From the NCBI RefSeq assembly GCF_004339675.1, contig NZ_SLVM01000017.1, positions 1 through 64,000 on the forward strand: a stretch of 64,000 nucleotides of DNA. Reading direction: 5' to 3'. A model generated the notes under the pieces. The model ran no database searches. It was not told where the DNA came from and saw only the letters and a program-made list of their open reading frames with translations. The translations under genes and the position numbers were made by a program. Below, piece after piece: positions 1 to 8,157 of this stretch (its first letter is position 1; each line of letters begins with the position of its first letter). Source of the DNA: Rhodovulum steppense (GTDB taxonomy: Bacteria > Pseudomonadota > Alphaproteobacteria > Rhodobacterales > Rhodobacteraceae).

Positions 1-439
1 GATGATCTCTATCTCAGACATAAGCACGTGCTCAGGCATATGCCTAAGCCTCCATGGTCATGCCCAAGTGTCCGGTCAAAAAGGGGGCCAGTTCAGCTCC
101 GCTTCGCCGCGGTCAATGATCTCTTCCCGTCCGAGGCGTATGACAACTTCCGCGCCTTCGACGCTATTTTGCAGAGAGCAACGGATCGGAAACCGGAAAC
201 TGACTGGTTTCCGAGTGGGGTGCGCCGCCGCTGATTTCATGGGGTTTTTCCTGACCGCCAGCCCTAGGCACGCGCCGTTCGGGCGCGGAAAAGCTCCGAA
301 ACGGTCAAAGCCCCTGCAACTCGCCATCCGCTAATTTCATAGGGTGCGAGAATCCTCGGGTGTCAAAACCTCCTGTCGCCGCTCAGCAAGCCGAAACCCT
401 TCGCGCGCGTGACCGGCGGGTGACGCCCGCCGCGTCGTC
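1..439. other. Gene-free edge region with short repeats, possible insertion-element remnant
   Basis: No open frame here has a good start, codon pattern or recognisable motif. Two things stand out. An inverted repeat CGGAAACC...GGTTTCCG lies at 187-213 with an 11-nt loop. An 18-bp imperfect direct repeat (16 of 18 identical) lies at 228-245 and 328-345, spaced exactly 100 bp. On the minus strand a pyrimidine-rich CCCCCTTTTTGACCGG stretch near 70-86 precedes short frames that run off the left edge, which recalls the end of an IS21-like element. The IS assignment is a guess from memory of such ends; no transposase can be read in the window. Confidence 0.3.
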
Positions 440-1660
440 CTAGCCGCCCAGCCGCCGGTTGCGCATCGCGATCAGCCGCAGCCGCAGCGCGTTCAGCTTG
501 ATGAAGCCCTGCGCGTCCTTCTGGTCATAGGCGCCCGCGTCTTCCTCGAAGGTGACATGGCTTTCCGAATACAGCGAATGCTCCGACCAGCGGCCCACAG
601 TCCGCACCGAGCCCTTGTAGAGCTTCAGCCGCACGGTGCCGGTGACGTGCTCCTGGCTCTTGTCGATCAGCGCCTGCAGCATCTCGCGTTCGGGGCTGAA
701 CCAGAACCCATTATAGATCAGTTCGGCATAGCGCGGCATCAACTCGTCCTTCAGATGCGCCGCGCCGCGGTCCAGCGTGATCTGCTCGATGCCCCGGTGC
801 GCCTCCAGCAGGATGGTCCCGCCGGGGGTTTCATAGATGCCGCGCGACTTCATCCCGACAAAGCGGCCCTCGACCAAGTCGAGCCGGCCGACGCCATGCC
901 GTCCGCCGATCTCGTTCAGCCGGGTCAGCAGGGCGGCGGGCGACAGCGCCTCGCCGTTGATCGCGACCGCATCGCCGCGCTCGAAGCTTACCTCGACATA
1001 TTCCGGCGCATCGGGCGCCTTTTCGGGATCGACGGTGCGCTGATAGACATAATCGGGCGCCTCGATGGCCGGATCCTCCAGCACCTTGCCCTCGGACGAG
1101 GTGTGCAACAGGTTCGCATCGACCGAGAACGGCGCCTCGCCGCGCTTGTCCTTGGCGATCGGAATCTGGTTCTTTTCCGCGAAGTCGATCAGTTTCGTCC
1201 GGCTGGTCAGATCCCATTCCCGCCAGGGCGCGATCACCTTGATCTCAGGGTTCAGCGCATAGGCCGAAAGTTCGAACCGCACCTGGTCGTTTCCCTTGCC
1301 GGTCGCGCCATGGGCAACCGCATCCGCCCCGGTTTCCGCCGCGATCTCGATCAGCCGCTTGGAGATCAGCGGCCGCGCGATGGAGGTGCCCAACAGGTAA
1401 AGCCCTTCGTAAAGCGCGTTCGCCCGGAACATCGGGAAGACGAAGTCGCGCACGAATTCCTCGCGCAGATCCTCGATATAGATGGCGCTGGCGCCCATCA
1501 TCTCGGCCTTGGCGCGGGCCGGTTCCAGTTCCTCGCCCTGGCCCAGGTCGGCGGTAAAGGTCACCACCTCGCAGCCATATTCGGTCTGGAGCCATTTCAG
1601 GATGATCGAGGTGTCGAGGCCGCCGGAATAGGCCAGGACGACTTTCTTGGGCGCGGACAT
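440..1660 (-). CDS. argG: Argininosuccinate synthase
   Basis: ArgG joins citrulline and aspartate with ATP to make argininosuccinate, the penultimate step of arginine synthesis, in the cytoplasm. The 406-residue product has the N-type ATP pyrophosphatase PP-loop AYSGGLDTS at residues 10-18 and the substrate-loop motif [10 protein letters not shown] at 121-130, and it has the usual length of the family. The ATG at 1660 has a GGAG ribosome-binding site eight bases upstream. It is divergent from ilvA, with about 110 bp between the two starts that must hold both promoters. A second arginine gene, argJ, is 26 kb away. Confidence 0.97.
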   Translation of the reverse strand: MSAPKKVVLAYSGGLDTSIILKWLQTEYGCEVVTFTADLGQGEELEPARAKAEMMGASAIYIEDLREEFVRDFVFPMFRANALYEGLYLLGTSIARPLISKRLIEIAAETGADAVAHGATGKGNDQVRFELSAYALNPEIKVIAPWREWDLTSRTKLIDFAEKNQIPIAKDKRGEAPFSVDANLLHTSSEGKVLEDPAIEAPDYVYQRTVDPEKAPDAPEYVEVSFERGDAVAINGEALSPAALLTRLNEIGGRHGVGRLDLVEGRFVGMKSRGIYETPGGTILLEAHRGIEQITLDRGAAHLKDELMPRYAELIYNGFWFSPEREMLQALIDKSQEHVTGTVRLKLYKGSVRTVGRWSEHSLYSESHVTFEEDAGAYDQKDAQGFIKLNALRLRLIAMRNRRLGG

Positions 1661-1770
1661 GCGGAGAACTCCGTTGAGGGAAGTCCCGGCGGCGTTTATT
1701 GGGTTTCAGCCAAAGGGGCAAGGGCGGCCCGGGGCTTGCATCCGGCGGCCCTGTCGCGCCAGAGAAGTGC

Positions 1771-3018
1771 ATGAGCGATTTCTTCACAAAGGCCCGCGCC
1801 GCCGAATCGGCGCTTCGTGAATTGTTCCCGCCGACGCCCTTGCAGGGCAATGTCCACCTGTCGGAACGCTATGGCGCCGAGATCCTGCTCAAACGCGAGG
1901 ATCTGACGCCCGTACGCTCCTACAAGATACGCGGGGCGTTCAACGCGATGCGCAAGGTTCTGGCCGCTAGGCCCGATCAGCGCGTCTTCGTCTGTGCCAG
2001 TGCGGGCAACCATGCCCAGGGCGTCGCCTTTGCCTGCCGCCATTTCGGGGTGCAGGGGGTCGTCTTCATGCCGGTCACCACGCCGCGGCAGAAGATCGAC
2101 AAGACCCGCACCTTTGGCGGCGAGAATATCGAGATCCGGCTGACCGGCGATTATTTCGACGACACGCTGGCCGCGGCTCAGGCCTGGTGCGCCGAGGCGG
2201 GCGGGCATTTCCTTTCGCCCTTCGACGACGAGGACGTGATCGAGGGGCAGGCATCCGTCGCGGTCGAGATCCTCGACGCGCTGGACGGCGCGCCCGATCT
2301 GGTGATCCTGCCGGTGGGCGGTGGCGGGCTGGCTGCCGGTGTCGTCTCGGTCCTGCGCGAGGTGGCGCCTGAAACGCGCGTGAAATTCGTGGAACCGGCA
2401 GGCGGCATGTCGCTGGCCGCGGCCATGGCGGCGGGGGCGCCCGTGACGCTGCCCCGGGTCGATACCTTCGTCGATGGCGCCGCGGTTGCGCGGATCGGGA
2501 CCACGACCTTCGGGGTGCTGGGCCGGATCGACCCCTCCGACATCCTGGCCGCGCCCGAGGACCGGATCTGCACCACCATGCTTGAGATGCTGAATGTCGA
2601 GGGCATCGTTCTGGAACCCGCGGGCGCGCTGGCGGTCGATGTGCTGCCGGTGCTGGCCGATCAGATCGCGGGCAAGCGCGTGGTCTGCGTCACTTCGGGC
2701 GGGAATTTCGATTTCGAGCGGCTGCCCGAGGTCAAGGAACGCGCCCAGCGCTATTCGGGCGTGAAGAAGTATTTCATCCTGCGCCTGCCGCAGCGGCCCG
2801 GCGCGCTGCGCGATTTTCTCGACCTTCTGGGGCCGGAGGATGACATCGCGCGGTTCGAATATCTCAAGAAATCGGCGCGGAACTTCGGCACGGTGCTGAT
2901 CGGGATCGAGACATCGCACGCCGAAAATTTCCCCGCGCTGTTCGCCCGGATGGGCGAGCGGGGCCTCGTGCATCGCGACATCACCGACGATGTGGTGCTG
3001 TCGGAATTCCTGATCTAG
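1771..3018 (+). CDS. ilvA: Threonine ammonia-lyase (threonine dehydratase)
   Basis: This PLP enzyme deaminates threonine to 2-oxobutanoate, the entry to isoleucine synthesis. The 415-residue product has the PLP lysine (K52) in SYKIRG, the phosphate-binding SAGNHAQG and PVGGGGL loops, and a C-terminal ACT-like regulatory domain beginning near YFILRLPQRPGALRD. One such regulatory unit is present, as in the shorter form of the family, so feedback by isoleucine is likely but not shown. The ATG at 1771 was chosen because a longer frame starting at 1699 adds low-complexity sequence outside the fold. The stop codon overlaps the stop of the convergent Hpt gene. Confidence 0.93.
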   Translation: MSDFFTKARAAESALRELFPPTPLQGNVHLSERYGAEILLKREDLTPVRSYKIRGAFNAMRKVLAARPDQRVFVCASAGNHAQGVAFACRHFGVQGVVFMPVTTPRQKIDKTRTFGGENIEIRLTGDYFDDTLAAAQAWCAEAGGHFLSPFDDEDVIEGQASVAVEILDALDGAPDLVILPVGGGGLAAGVVSVLREVAPETRVKFVEPAGGMSLAAAMAAGAPVTLPRVDTFVDGAAVARIGTTTFGVLGRIDPSDILAAPEDRICTTMLEMLNVEGIVLEPAGALAVDVLPVLADQIAGKRVVCVTSGGNFDFERLPEVKERAQRYSGVKKYFILRLPQRPGALRDFLDLLGPEDDIARFEYLKKSARNFGTVLIGIETSHAENFPALFARMGERGLVHRDITDDVVLSEFLI

Positions 3019-3344
3019 GCGACCCGCGAGCGGGCCTTGCCAGCCGCCATCAGCAGCCCACGGGATTCGGCATAGCTGTCGAGCAGCGCCGAAAGCTCGA
3101 CCGACTCGCCCTGCGCCAGCCGGTGTTCCAGCCCCTGGCAGATCGCGCAGAATTCCTTGAGCCCCAGATTCAGCGCCGAGCCGCGCACGAAATGCAGATC
3201 GGCGGGCAGGCAGGTCTGGTCCGGCGTGGCGCGCAGCCGGGTCATGACTTCGTCAACTTCCTCAAGGAACAGATCCAGCACCTCGTCGAAGGCCTCCTCT
3301 CCGACTTCGCTGCGCAATTCCTCCACCCTCTTCCAGTCGATCAT
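3015..3344 (-). CDS. Hpt-domain phosphotransfer protein
   Basis: This is a 109-residue, mostly helical protein with the histidine phosphotransfer motif: H51 in LHFVRGSALNLG, close to the usual HxxKGS form with Arg in place of Lys. Such proteins carry phosphate between hybrid kinases and response regulators. The ATG at 3344 has GGAGG 11 bases upstream; an in-frame GTG at 3356 is the alternative. It is divergent from the receiver-phosphatase gene at 3500, so the two probably work in one phosphorelay, which is inference from position. No cognate kinase is in the window. Confidence 0.8.
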   Translation of the reverse strand: MIDWKRVEELRSEVGEEAFDEVLDLFLEEVDEVMTRLRATPDQTCLPADLHFVRGSALNLGLKEFCAICQGLEHRLAQGESVELSALLDSYAESRGLLMAAGKARSRVA

Positions 3345-3499
3345 CGTCCACCACACCTCCGATACGCCCCCGCTGATCCAGAAGACTAGGGGCCGGTCCT
3401 TAACGGTGAATGAGGCACAAGGCGAAAAAAAGGTCGAAAACGATCTTTCACGGCTCGTTAAGTCACCTCATCCTATTCCGGTCCGACCAACGCACAAGG

Positions 3500-4765
3500 A
3501 TGCCCGTGACCGCCGTGATCGAACAGCCCCTGTTTTCCCAGGATCCGCCCTCTCTGGTGCGACTGGTCCTGCTGGTCGATGACAGCCGCCTTCAGCGGCG
3601 AATCCTGCGCGCCTCGCTGGAACGCTGGGGCTATGCGGTCGAGGAATGCGGCTCGGCCGAAGAGGCGTTGGAAATCTGTCGCGACCGCCCCGTGGACCTG
3701 ATCATCAGCGACTGGATGATGCCGGGCATGAACGGTCCGGAATTCTGCAGCGCCTTTCGCGCCCTTCCGCGCGACAGCTACGGGTATTTCATCCTGCTGA
3801 CCTCGAAATCCGAGACCGGGGAAATGGTCCATGGCCTCGATGTCGGCGCCGACGAATTCCTGACCAAACCCGTGAATGCCAACGAGCTTCGGGCGCGAAT
3901 CGCATCGGGCGAACGTATCCTGCGCATGGAACACCAGCTGCGCGAACGGAACCGGCTGCTGAGTACGACGCTGGCCGAATTGCGCAACCTCTATGACGCG
4001 ATCGACCGCGACCTGGTCGAGGCGCGCAAGCTGCAACAATCGCTGGTGCGCGACCGCTCGCGCCGCTTCGGCGGTTCCGAGGTTTCGCTGCTCTTGCGCC
4101 CTTGCGGCCATGTCGGCGGCGATCTGGTCGGCTTCTTTCCCGCGGGCGAGGGGCAGGTCGGCCTCTTCTCGGTCGATGTTTCGGGCCACGGGATCAGTTC
4201 GGCAATGATCACGGCGCGGCTTGCCGGGCTGCTGTCCTCGGTCTCGGCCGAACAGAACATCGCGCTCGAATCCGATGCCGGTGGCGCCATCCGTGTCCGC
4301 CCGCCCGAAGAGATCGTGGAACATCTGAACCGGCTCTTCCATGAAGAGCTTGAGACCGAGCATTATTTCACCATCCTGCTTGCGGTGGTCTCGCTCGACA
4401 GCGGGATCATGCGTTTCGTTCAGGCAGGCCATCCCTATCCGGCGATCCAGCGGGCCGATGGCCGGGTCGAGTTCATCGGTTCCGGCGGCCTGCCCGTCGG
4501 CCTGCTGCCCGAGGCGACATTCGAGCAGGACGAGGTGCGCCTTGGCCCGGGCGACCGTGTGTTGCTGGCTTCGGACGGCATCACCGAATGCCCATCGTCA
4601 ACAGGCGATCAACTCGGTGACGAGGGGCTTTGCGCCCTGATGGAGCGCAATGCCGCCATGCGGGGCGAGTCCTTTCTCGAAGTCGTGATGGCTGAACTGA
4701 TCGACTTTGCCGGCAGGCCGGACCTGCCCGACGACATCTCGGCCGTCCTGTTCGAGTTCGGCTAG
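3500..4765 (+). CDS. Response regulator with PP2C/SpoIIE-type phosphatase output domain
   Basis: The 421-residue product has an N-terminal receiver domain (acidic pair D27/D28, phosphoacceptor D71 in IISDWMMPGMNG, lysine in LTKPVNA), a helical linker near residues 135-180, and a PPM/SpoIIE (RsbU-like) serine phosphatase domain with GGDLVGFF, VDVSGHG, SDGITE and a final DDISAV motif that supply the metal-binding aspartates. Proteins of this build usually dephosphorylate anti-sigma-factor antagonists in partner switching. No antagonist or anti-sigma gene is nearby, so the target is unknown. The start is uncertain: ATG 3500 lacks a well-spaced ribosome-binding site, and ATG 3410 would add 30 residues of unlike sequence. 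Confidence 0.85.
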   Translation: MPVTAVIEQPLFSQDPPSLVRLVLLVDDSRLQRRILRASLERWGYAVEECGSAEEALEICRDRPVDLIISDWMMPGMNGPEFCSAFRALPRDSYGYFILLTSKSETGEMVHGLDVGADEFLTKPVNANELRARIASGERILRMEHQLRERNRLLSTTLAELRNLYDAIDRDLVEARKLQQSLVRDRSRRFGGSEVSLLLRPCGHVGGDLVGFFPAGEGQVGLFSVDVSGHGISSAMITARLAGLLSSVSAEQNIALESDAGGAIRVRPPEEIVEHLNRLFHEELETEHYFTILLAVVSLDSGIMRFVQAGHPYPAIQRADGRVEFIGSGGLPVGLLPEATFEQDEVRLGPGDRVLLASDGITECPSSTGDQLGDEGLCALMERNAAMRGESFLEVVMAELIDFAGRPDLPDDISAVLFEFG

Positions 4766-4776
4766 GCCGAGGCCCC

Positions 4777-5223
4777 CTAGCGCGCGACCCCCAGAAAGCG
4801 CGCCACGAAATGCCGGTCGCCCGCATTGCCCAGTTCCCGCAACGCCGCTTCGGGCGACATCCACAGCGCGCTATGGCCCGGCTCGCGCGGGGCGCCATGG
4901 GCGCGGACCGGACGCGCCAGATAGATGGCGCACAGCTTTTCCGCCCAGAGGTCATATTCCGGCATGTAGGTGAAGCGTCGGAACGCCCCCAGCCGCCGCA
5001 TCACGTCGATCCGCCAGCCGGTTTCCTCGAACACCTCGCGATGCAGCGCCGACAGGGGCGATTCGCCCGGGTCGATGCCGCCGCCGGGCAACTGGTATTC
5101 CGGGACCGGCTCCTGCTGATGCGTGACCAGAAGCGAGCCGTCGCGCACCAGCAGGGCATAGGCCCCCGGGCGCAGCCGGTAGCGTTGGTCCGCCTGTATC
5201 GCCTCGCCGAATCGCCGGATCAT
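4777..5223 (-). CDS. Nudix hydrolase
   Basis: The 148-residue product carries a complete Nudix box, GGIDPGES...REVFEETGW, in its central region, so it should hydrolyse a nucleoside-diphosphate-X substrate with Mg2+. Nothing in the sequence fixes the substrate. The ATG at 5223 is preceded by GGGGGAGAAC, a good ribosome-binding site. It is divergent from hslO and shares a 76-bp regulatory gap with it. It is unlike the two other Nudix proteins in the window (6288 and 27333). Confidence 0.85.
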   Translation of the reverse strand: MIRRFGEAIQADQRYRLRPGAYALLVRDGSLLVTHQQEPVPEYQLPGGGIDPGESPLSALHREVFEETGWRIDVMRRLGAFRRFTYMPEYDLWAEKLCAIYLARPVRAHGAPREPGHSALWMSPEAALRELGNAGDRHFVARFLGVAR

Positions 5224-5234
5224 GTTCTCCCCCT

Positions 5235-5263
5235 TTGTGCTTGGGCCGCAGGCTCTATATAAC
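5235..5263 (+). promoter_or_regulatory. Candidate sigma-70-type promoter for hslO
   Basis: TTGTGC (5235-5240) and TATAAC (5258-5263) are separated by 17 bases, with the hslO start about 37 bases downstream. A heat-shock sigma match was looked for and not found, although hslO is a stress gene elsewhere. Confidence 0.4.
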
Positions 5264-5299
5264 GCCCCCGGGCCAAGGCCCAGAACCAGGGAAACGCTC

Positions 5300-6301
5300 A
5301 TGTCCATCGGATCGCAGATCGCCTGGGACGATACCGTCCTGCCCTTCCAGCTTGACCGCAGCGATATTCGCGGGCGGGTCGCCCGGCTGGATGGCGTTCT
5401 TGATCAGGTTCTGGCGCAACATAACTACCCACCCGGGATCGAGGCGCTGGTGACCGAGGCCGTCTTGCTGACCGCGATGATCGGCCAGACGATCAAGCTG
5501 CGCTGGAAGCTGTCCTTGCAGGTGCGCGGCGACGGCCCGGCGCGGCTGATCGCGACCGATTACTACGCCCCCACCGAGCCCGGCGCCCCGGCCCTGATCC
5601 GCGCCTATGCCAGTTTCGACGCCGCGCGACTGACCCCCGGCGCCGACCCCTTCGGCCTGATCGGGCAGGGCTATTTCGCGATGCTGATCGACCAGGGCCG
5701 CGACATGCAGCCCTATCAGGGGATCACGCCGATCGCCGGCGGCTCGCTTGCCTCCTGTGCCGAGACCTATTTTGCCCAGTCCGAACAATTGCCCACCCGC
5801 TTCGCGCTGGGCTTCGGCCGGACCCGGCTGCCCGGCCAGCCGGAACGCTGGCGCGCGGGCGGTGTGATGCTGCAACTGATGCCCGCGGCCTCGATCCCCG
5901 CCGCGGCCGAGGGTGGCAGCGGCGAGGCGGGGCTGTTGCAGGCGGATGACATCCTCGACGGGGACGAGGCCGAGGCCTGGACCCGGGCCAACCTGCTGCT
6001 CGACACGGTCGAGGACATGGAACTGATCGGCCCCGCGGTGCAGCCGACCGAGATGCTGGTGCGGCTGTTCCACGAGGAAAGCCCCCGCGTCTTCGACGCC
6101 CAGCCGGTGCAGTTCGGCTGCACCTGTTCCGAAGACAAGGTGCGGCAAAGCCTGTCGATCTATTCGGCCAAGGATATCGGCCACATGACCACCGACGAGG
6201 GGATCGTGACTGCCGATTGCCAGTTCTGCGGCGCCCATTACGAACTGGACCCCGCGACCCTGGGGTTCGAGGCGGAACAGGGGCGCGATGCCGGGGAGTG
6301 A
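5300..6301 (+). CDS. hslO: Redox-regulated chaperone Hsp33
   Basis: Hsp33 is a cytoplasmic holdase switched on by oxidative unfolding. The 333-residue product ends with the zinc-binding redox switch: a CTC motif (FGCTCSEDKV) followed about 32 residues later by CQFC, the CxC/CxxC pair of the family. The N-terminal domain has the expected HslO features, including GYFAMLIDQGRD and the YQGITPIAGGS region. The start at 5300 has AGGGA nine bases upstream; a longer frame from 5222 is not supported. It overlaps the next gene by 14 bp, so the two are probably co-transcribed. Confidence 0.95.
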   Translation: MSIGSQIAWDDTVLPFQLDRSDIRGRVARLDGVLDQVLAQHNYPPGIEALVTEAVLLTAMIGQTIKLRWKLSLQVRGDGPARLIATDYYAPTEPGAPALIRAYASFDAARLTPGADPFGLIGQGYFAMLIDQGRDMQPYQGITPIAGGSLASCAETYFAQSEQLPTRFALGFGRTRLPGQPERWRAGGVMLQLMPAASIPAAAEGGSGEAGLLQADDILDGDEAEAWTRANLLLDTVEDMELIGPAVQPTEMLVRLFHEESPRVFDAQPVQFGCTCSEDKVRQSLSIYSAKDIGHMTTDEGIVTADCQFCGAHYELDPATLGFEAEQGRDAGE

Positions 6302-6890
6302 TCCGCTTGCGCTGCTGCGGGGGGCGCTGTCCCGGCCGGGCGGTGAAACCTCGGATCACGACCTGAACCCCGATTTCATCATGCCCGAAGGCCGCGTGTT
6401 GCGCCCCGCCGCCGTTCTGGTGCCGATCCTGTCCAGCCCGGCGGGGCTGCGGGTGATCCTGACCAAGCGCTCCTCGCGGCTGGTGCATCACCCCGGCCAG
6501 ATCGCCTTTCCGGGCGGCAAGCTCGATGCGGGCGACGATGGCCCCGTCGCCGCCGCGCTGCGGGAATCGCATGAGGAAATCGGTCTGCCCCCCGATCTGG
6601 TCGAGGTTCTGGGCATCCTGCCGGCGCATGAAACCGTCACGGGCTTCACCGTGACCCCCGTTCTGGGCCATGTCAGAGACTGTTTCGACCCGATCCCCGA
6701 GGCCGGAGAGGTGGACGAGGTGTTCGACGTGCCCTTCGCCGAACTCATGGATCCCGCGCGCTATGTCGTCCAGTCGCGGTTCTGGCGCGGGCAGCGGCGG
6801 TATTACTACACCGTGCCCCACGGCCCCTATTACATCTGGGGCGCGACCGCGCGCATCCTGCGGGCGCTGGCCGACCGGGTGGCGCGATGA
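6288..6890 (+). CDS. CoA pyrophosphatase-like Nudix hydrolase (NudL family)
   Basis: The 200-residue product combines the NudL/CoAse signature (LTKRSSRLVHHPGQIAFPGG) with the Nudix box running from AFPGGKLDAGD to ESHEEIGL. Known relatives split coenzyme A into 4'-phosphopantetheine and 3',5'-ADP and may clear oxidised CoA. The start lies inside the end of hslO, and the stop overlaps the CCA-enzyme start as ATGA, so it sits in a translationally coupled run. Confidence 0.88.
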   Translation: MPGSDPLALLRGALSRPGGETSDHDLNPDFIMPEGRVLRPAAVLVPILSSPAGLRVILTKRSSRLVHHPGQIAFPGGKLDAGDDGPVAAALRESHEEIGLPPDLVEVLGILPAHETVTGFTVTPVLGHVRDCFDPIPEAGEVDEVFDVPFAELMDPARYVVQSRFWRGQRRYYYTVPHGPYYIWGATARILRALADRVAR

Positions 6891-8074
6891 TCCGGGTGCG
6901 CGGCGAGTGGTTCTTTGCCGACCATACCCAAGCGGTCTGTCGCATGCTGACCGCCGCGGGCCATCAGGCGCTTTTCGTCGGGGGCTGCGTGCGCAACGCG
7001 CTGCTGGGCGTGCCGGTCAGCGATATAGACATCGCCACCGACGCCCGCCCCGACCGGGTGATCGCCCTGGCCGAGGCGGCGGGGCTGAAGCCGGTGCCGA
7101 CCGGGCTGGATCACGGCACGATCACCGTGGTCGCGGGGCATCTGCCGCATGAGGTCACGACCTTCCGCCGCGATGTGGAAACCTTCGGGCGGCGTGCCGT
7201 GGTGGCCTTTGCCGATACCGCCGCCGAGGATGCGCATCGCCGCGATTTCACGATGAACGCGCTTTACGCCACGCCCGAGGGCGAGGTGATCGACCCGCTG
7301 GGCGGCCTGCCCGACCTGATCGCGCGGCGGGTGCGCTTCATCGACGATGCCAATGCCCGCATCCGCGAGGATTACCTGCGCATCCTGCGCTTCTTCCGGT
7401 TCCATGCCTTTTATGGCGATGCCGATGGCGGGCTGGACGCCGACGGGCTCGCGGCCTGTGCCGCGCATGTCGAGGGGCTGTCCCGCCTGTCGCGCGAACG
7501 GGTGGGGGCCGAGATCGCCAAGCTGCTCTCTGCGCGCGACCCTTGCCAGAGCGTGGCCGCCATGGCGCAGGCGGGCGTGCTGGCGCAGGTTCTGCCGGGA
7601 TCCGATCCGGCCGTGCTGCCTGTGCTGGTGCATCACGAGGCGGCGCTGGGCCTGCCGCCCGACCCGATCCGGCGCCTCGTGGCATTGGGCGGCGCGGATC
7701 ATGCGGAACGGCTGCGCCTGAGCAAGGCCGACGCGCGCAGGCTGGCCCGGCTGCGCGAGGCGATGACCGGAACCGACACGCCCGGCGCGCTGGCCTACCG
7801 TCTGGGCGCGGCCGAGGCGCGGGATGCCATGCTGCTGCGCGCCGCCGCGACCGGCACGCCCCCCCCGGCCGACCTGTCCGACCGGATCGCCGAGGGCGCC
7901 GCCGCCATTTTCCCCGTCACCGCACGCGATCTGATGCCCGCCTTCACCGGCCCCGCGCTGGGCGCGCAGCTCGACGCGCTGGAAACACGCTGGATCGAGT
8001 CGGGGTTCAGCCTGACCCGGGCGGAGCTGCTCGGCCAGCCGAAGGCCGTTTCAGGCCGGAACAGAGACGCATAG
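6887..8074 (+). CDS. CCA tRNA nucleotidyltransferase / poly(A) polymerase family
   Basis: The 395-residue product belongs to the class II nucleotidyltransferase family that adds CCA to tRNA 3' ends. It shows the GGCVRNALLG motif near residue 32, the catalytic DIDIAT pair, the RRDFTMNAL motif and the RFIDDANARIREDYLRILRFFRF segment of the neck. The head domain and C-terminal helical domain have normal length. Its ATG overlaps the stop of the Nudix gene. A role as a poly(A) polymerase cannot be excluded from motifs alone. Confidence 0.92.
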   Translation: MIRVRGEWFFADHTQAVCRMLTAAGHQALFVGGCVRNALLGVPVSDIDIATDARPDRVIALAEAAGLKPVPTGLDHGTITVVAGHLPHEVTTFRRDVETFGRRAVVAFADTAAEDAHRRDFTMNALYATPEGEVIDPLGGLPDLIARRVRFIDDANARIREDYLRILRFFRFHAFYGDADGGLDADGLAACAAHVEGLSRLSRERVGAEIAKLLSARDPCQSVAAMAQAGVLAQVLPGSDPAVLPVLVHHEAALGLPPDPIRRLVALGGADHAERLRLSKADARRLARLREAMTGTDTPGALAYRLGAAEARDAMLLRAAATGTPPPADLSDRIAEGAAAIFPVTARDLMPAFTGPALGAQLDALETRWIESGFSLTRAELLGQPKAVSGRNRDA

Positions 8075-8157
8075 GCCACCCAGACCGCGCCATGGTGGCC
8101 CTTGGCATCGCGCCGGTCTATAGTTCAGGTCCAACCCGCGCTAAGGCCATCCCGCCC

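Noticed and set aside
557-1774. Long plus-strand frame of 405 codons opposite argG
   Set aside because: It is the complementary shadow of argG; the residues are low-complexity and match no family.
5234-5264. Heat-shock sigma promoter for hslO
   Set aside because: A CTTG is present but only about 10 bases separate it from the TATATAA element, which also lacks the required final G.
7543-8157. N-terminal extension of the ABC exporter reading frame
   Set aside because: It lies in another frame over the CCA enzyme gene and has Arg/Gly/Ala-rich shadow composition.
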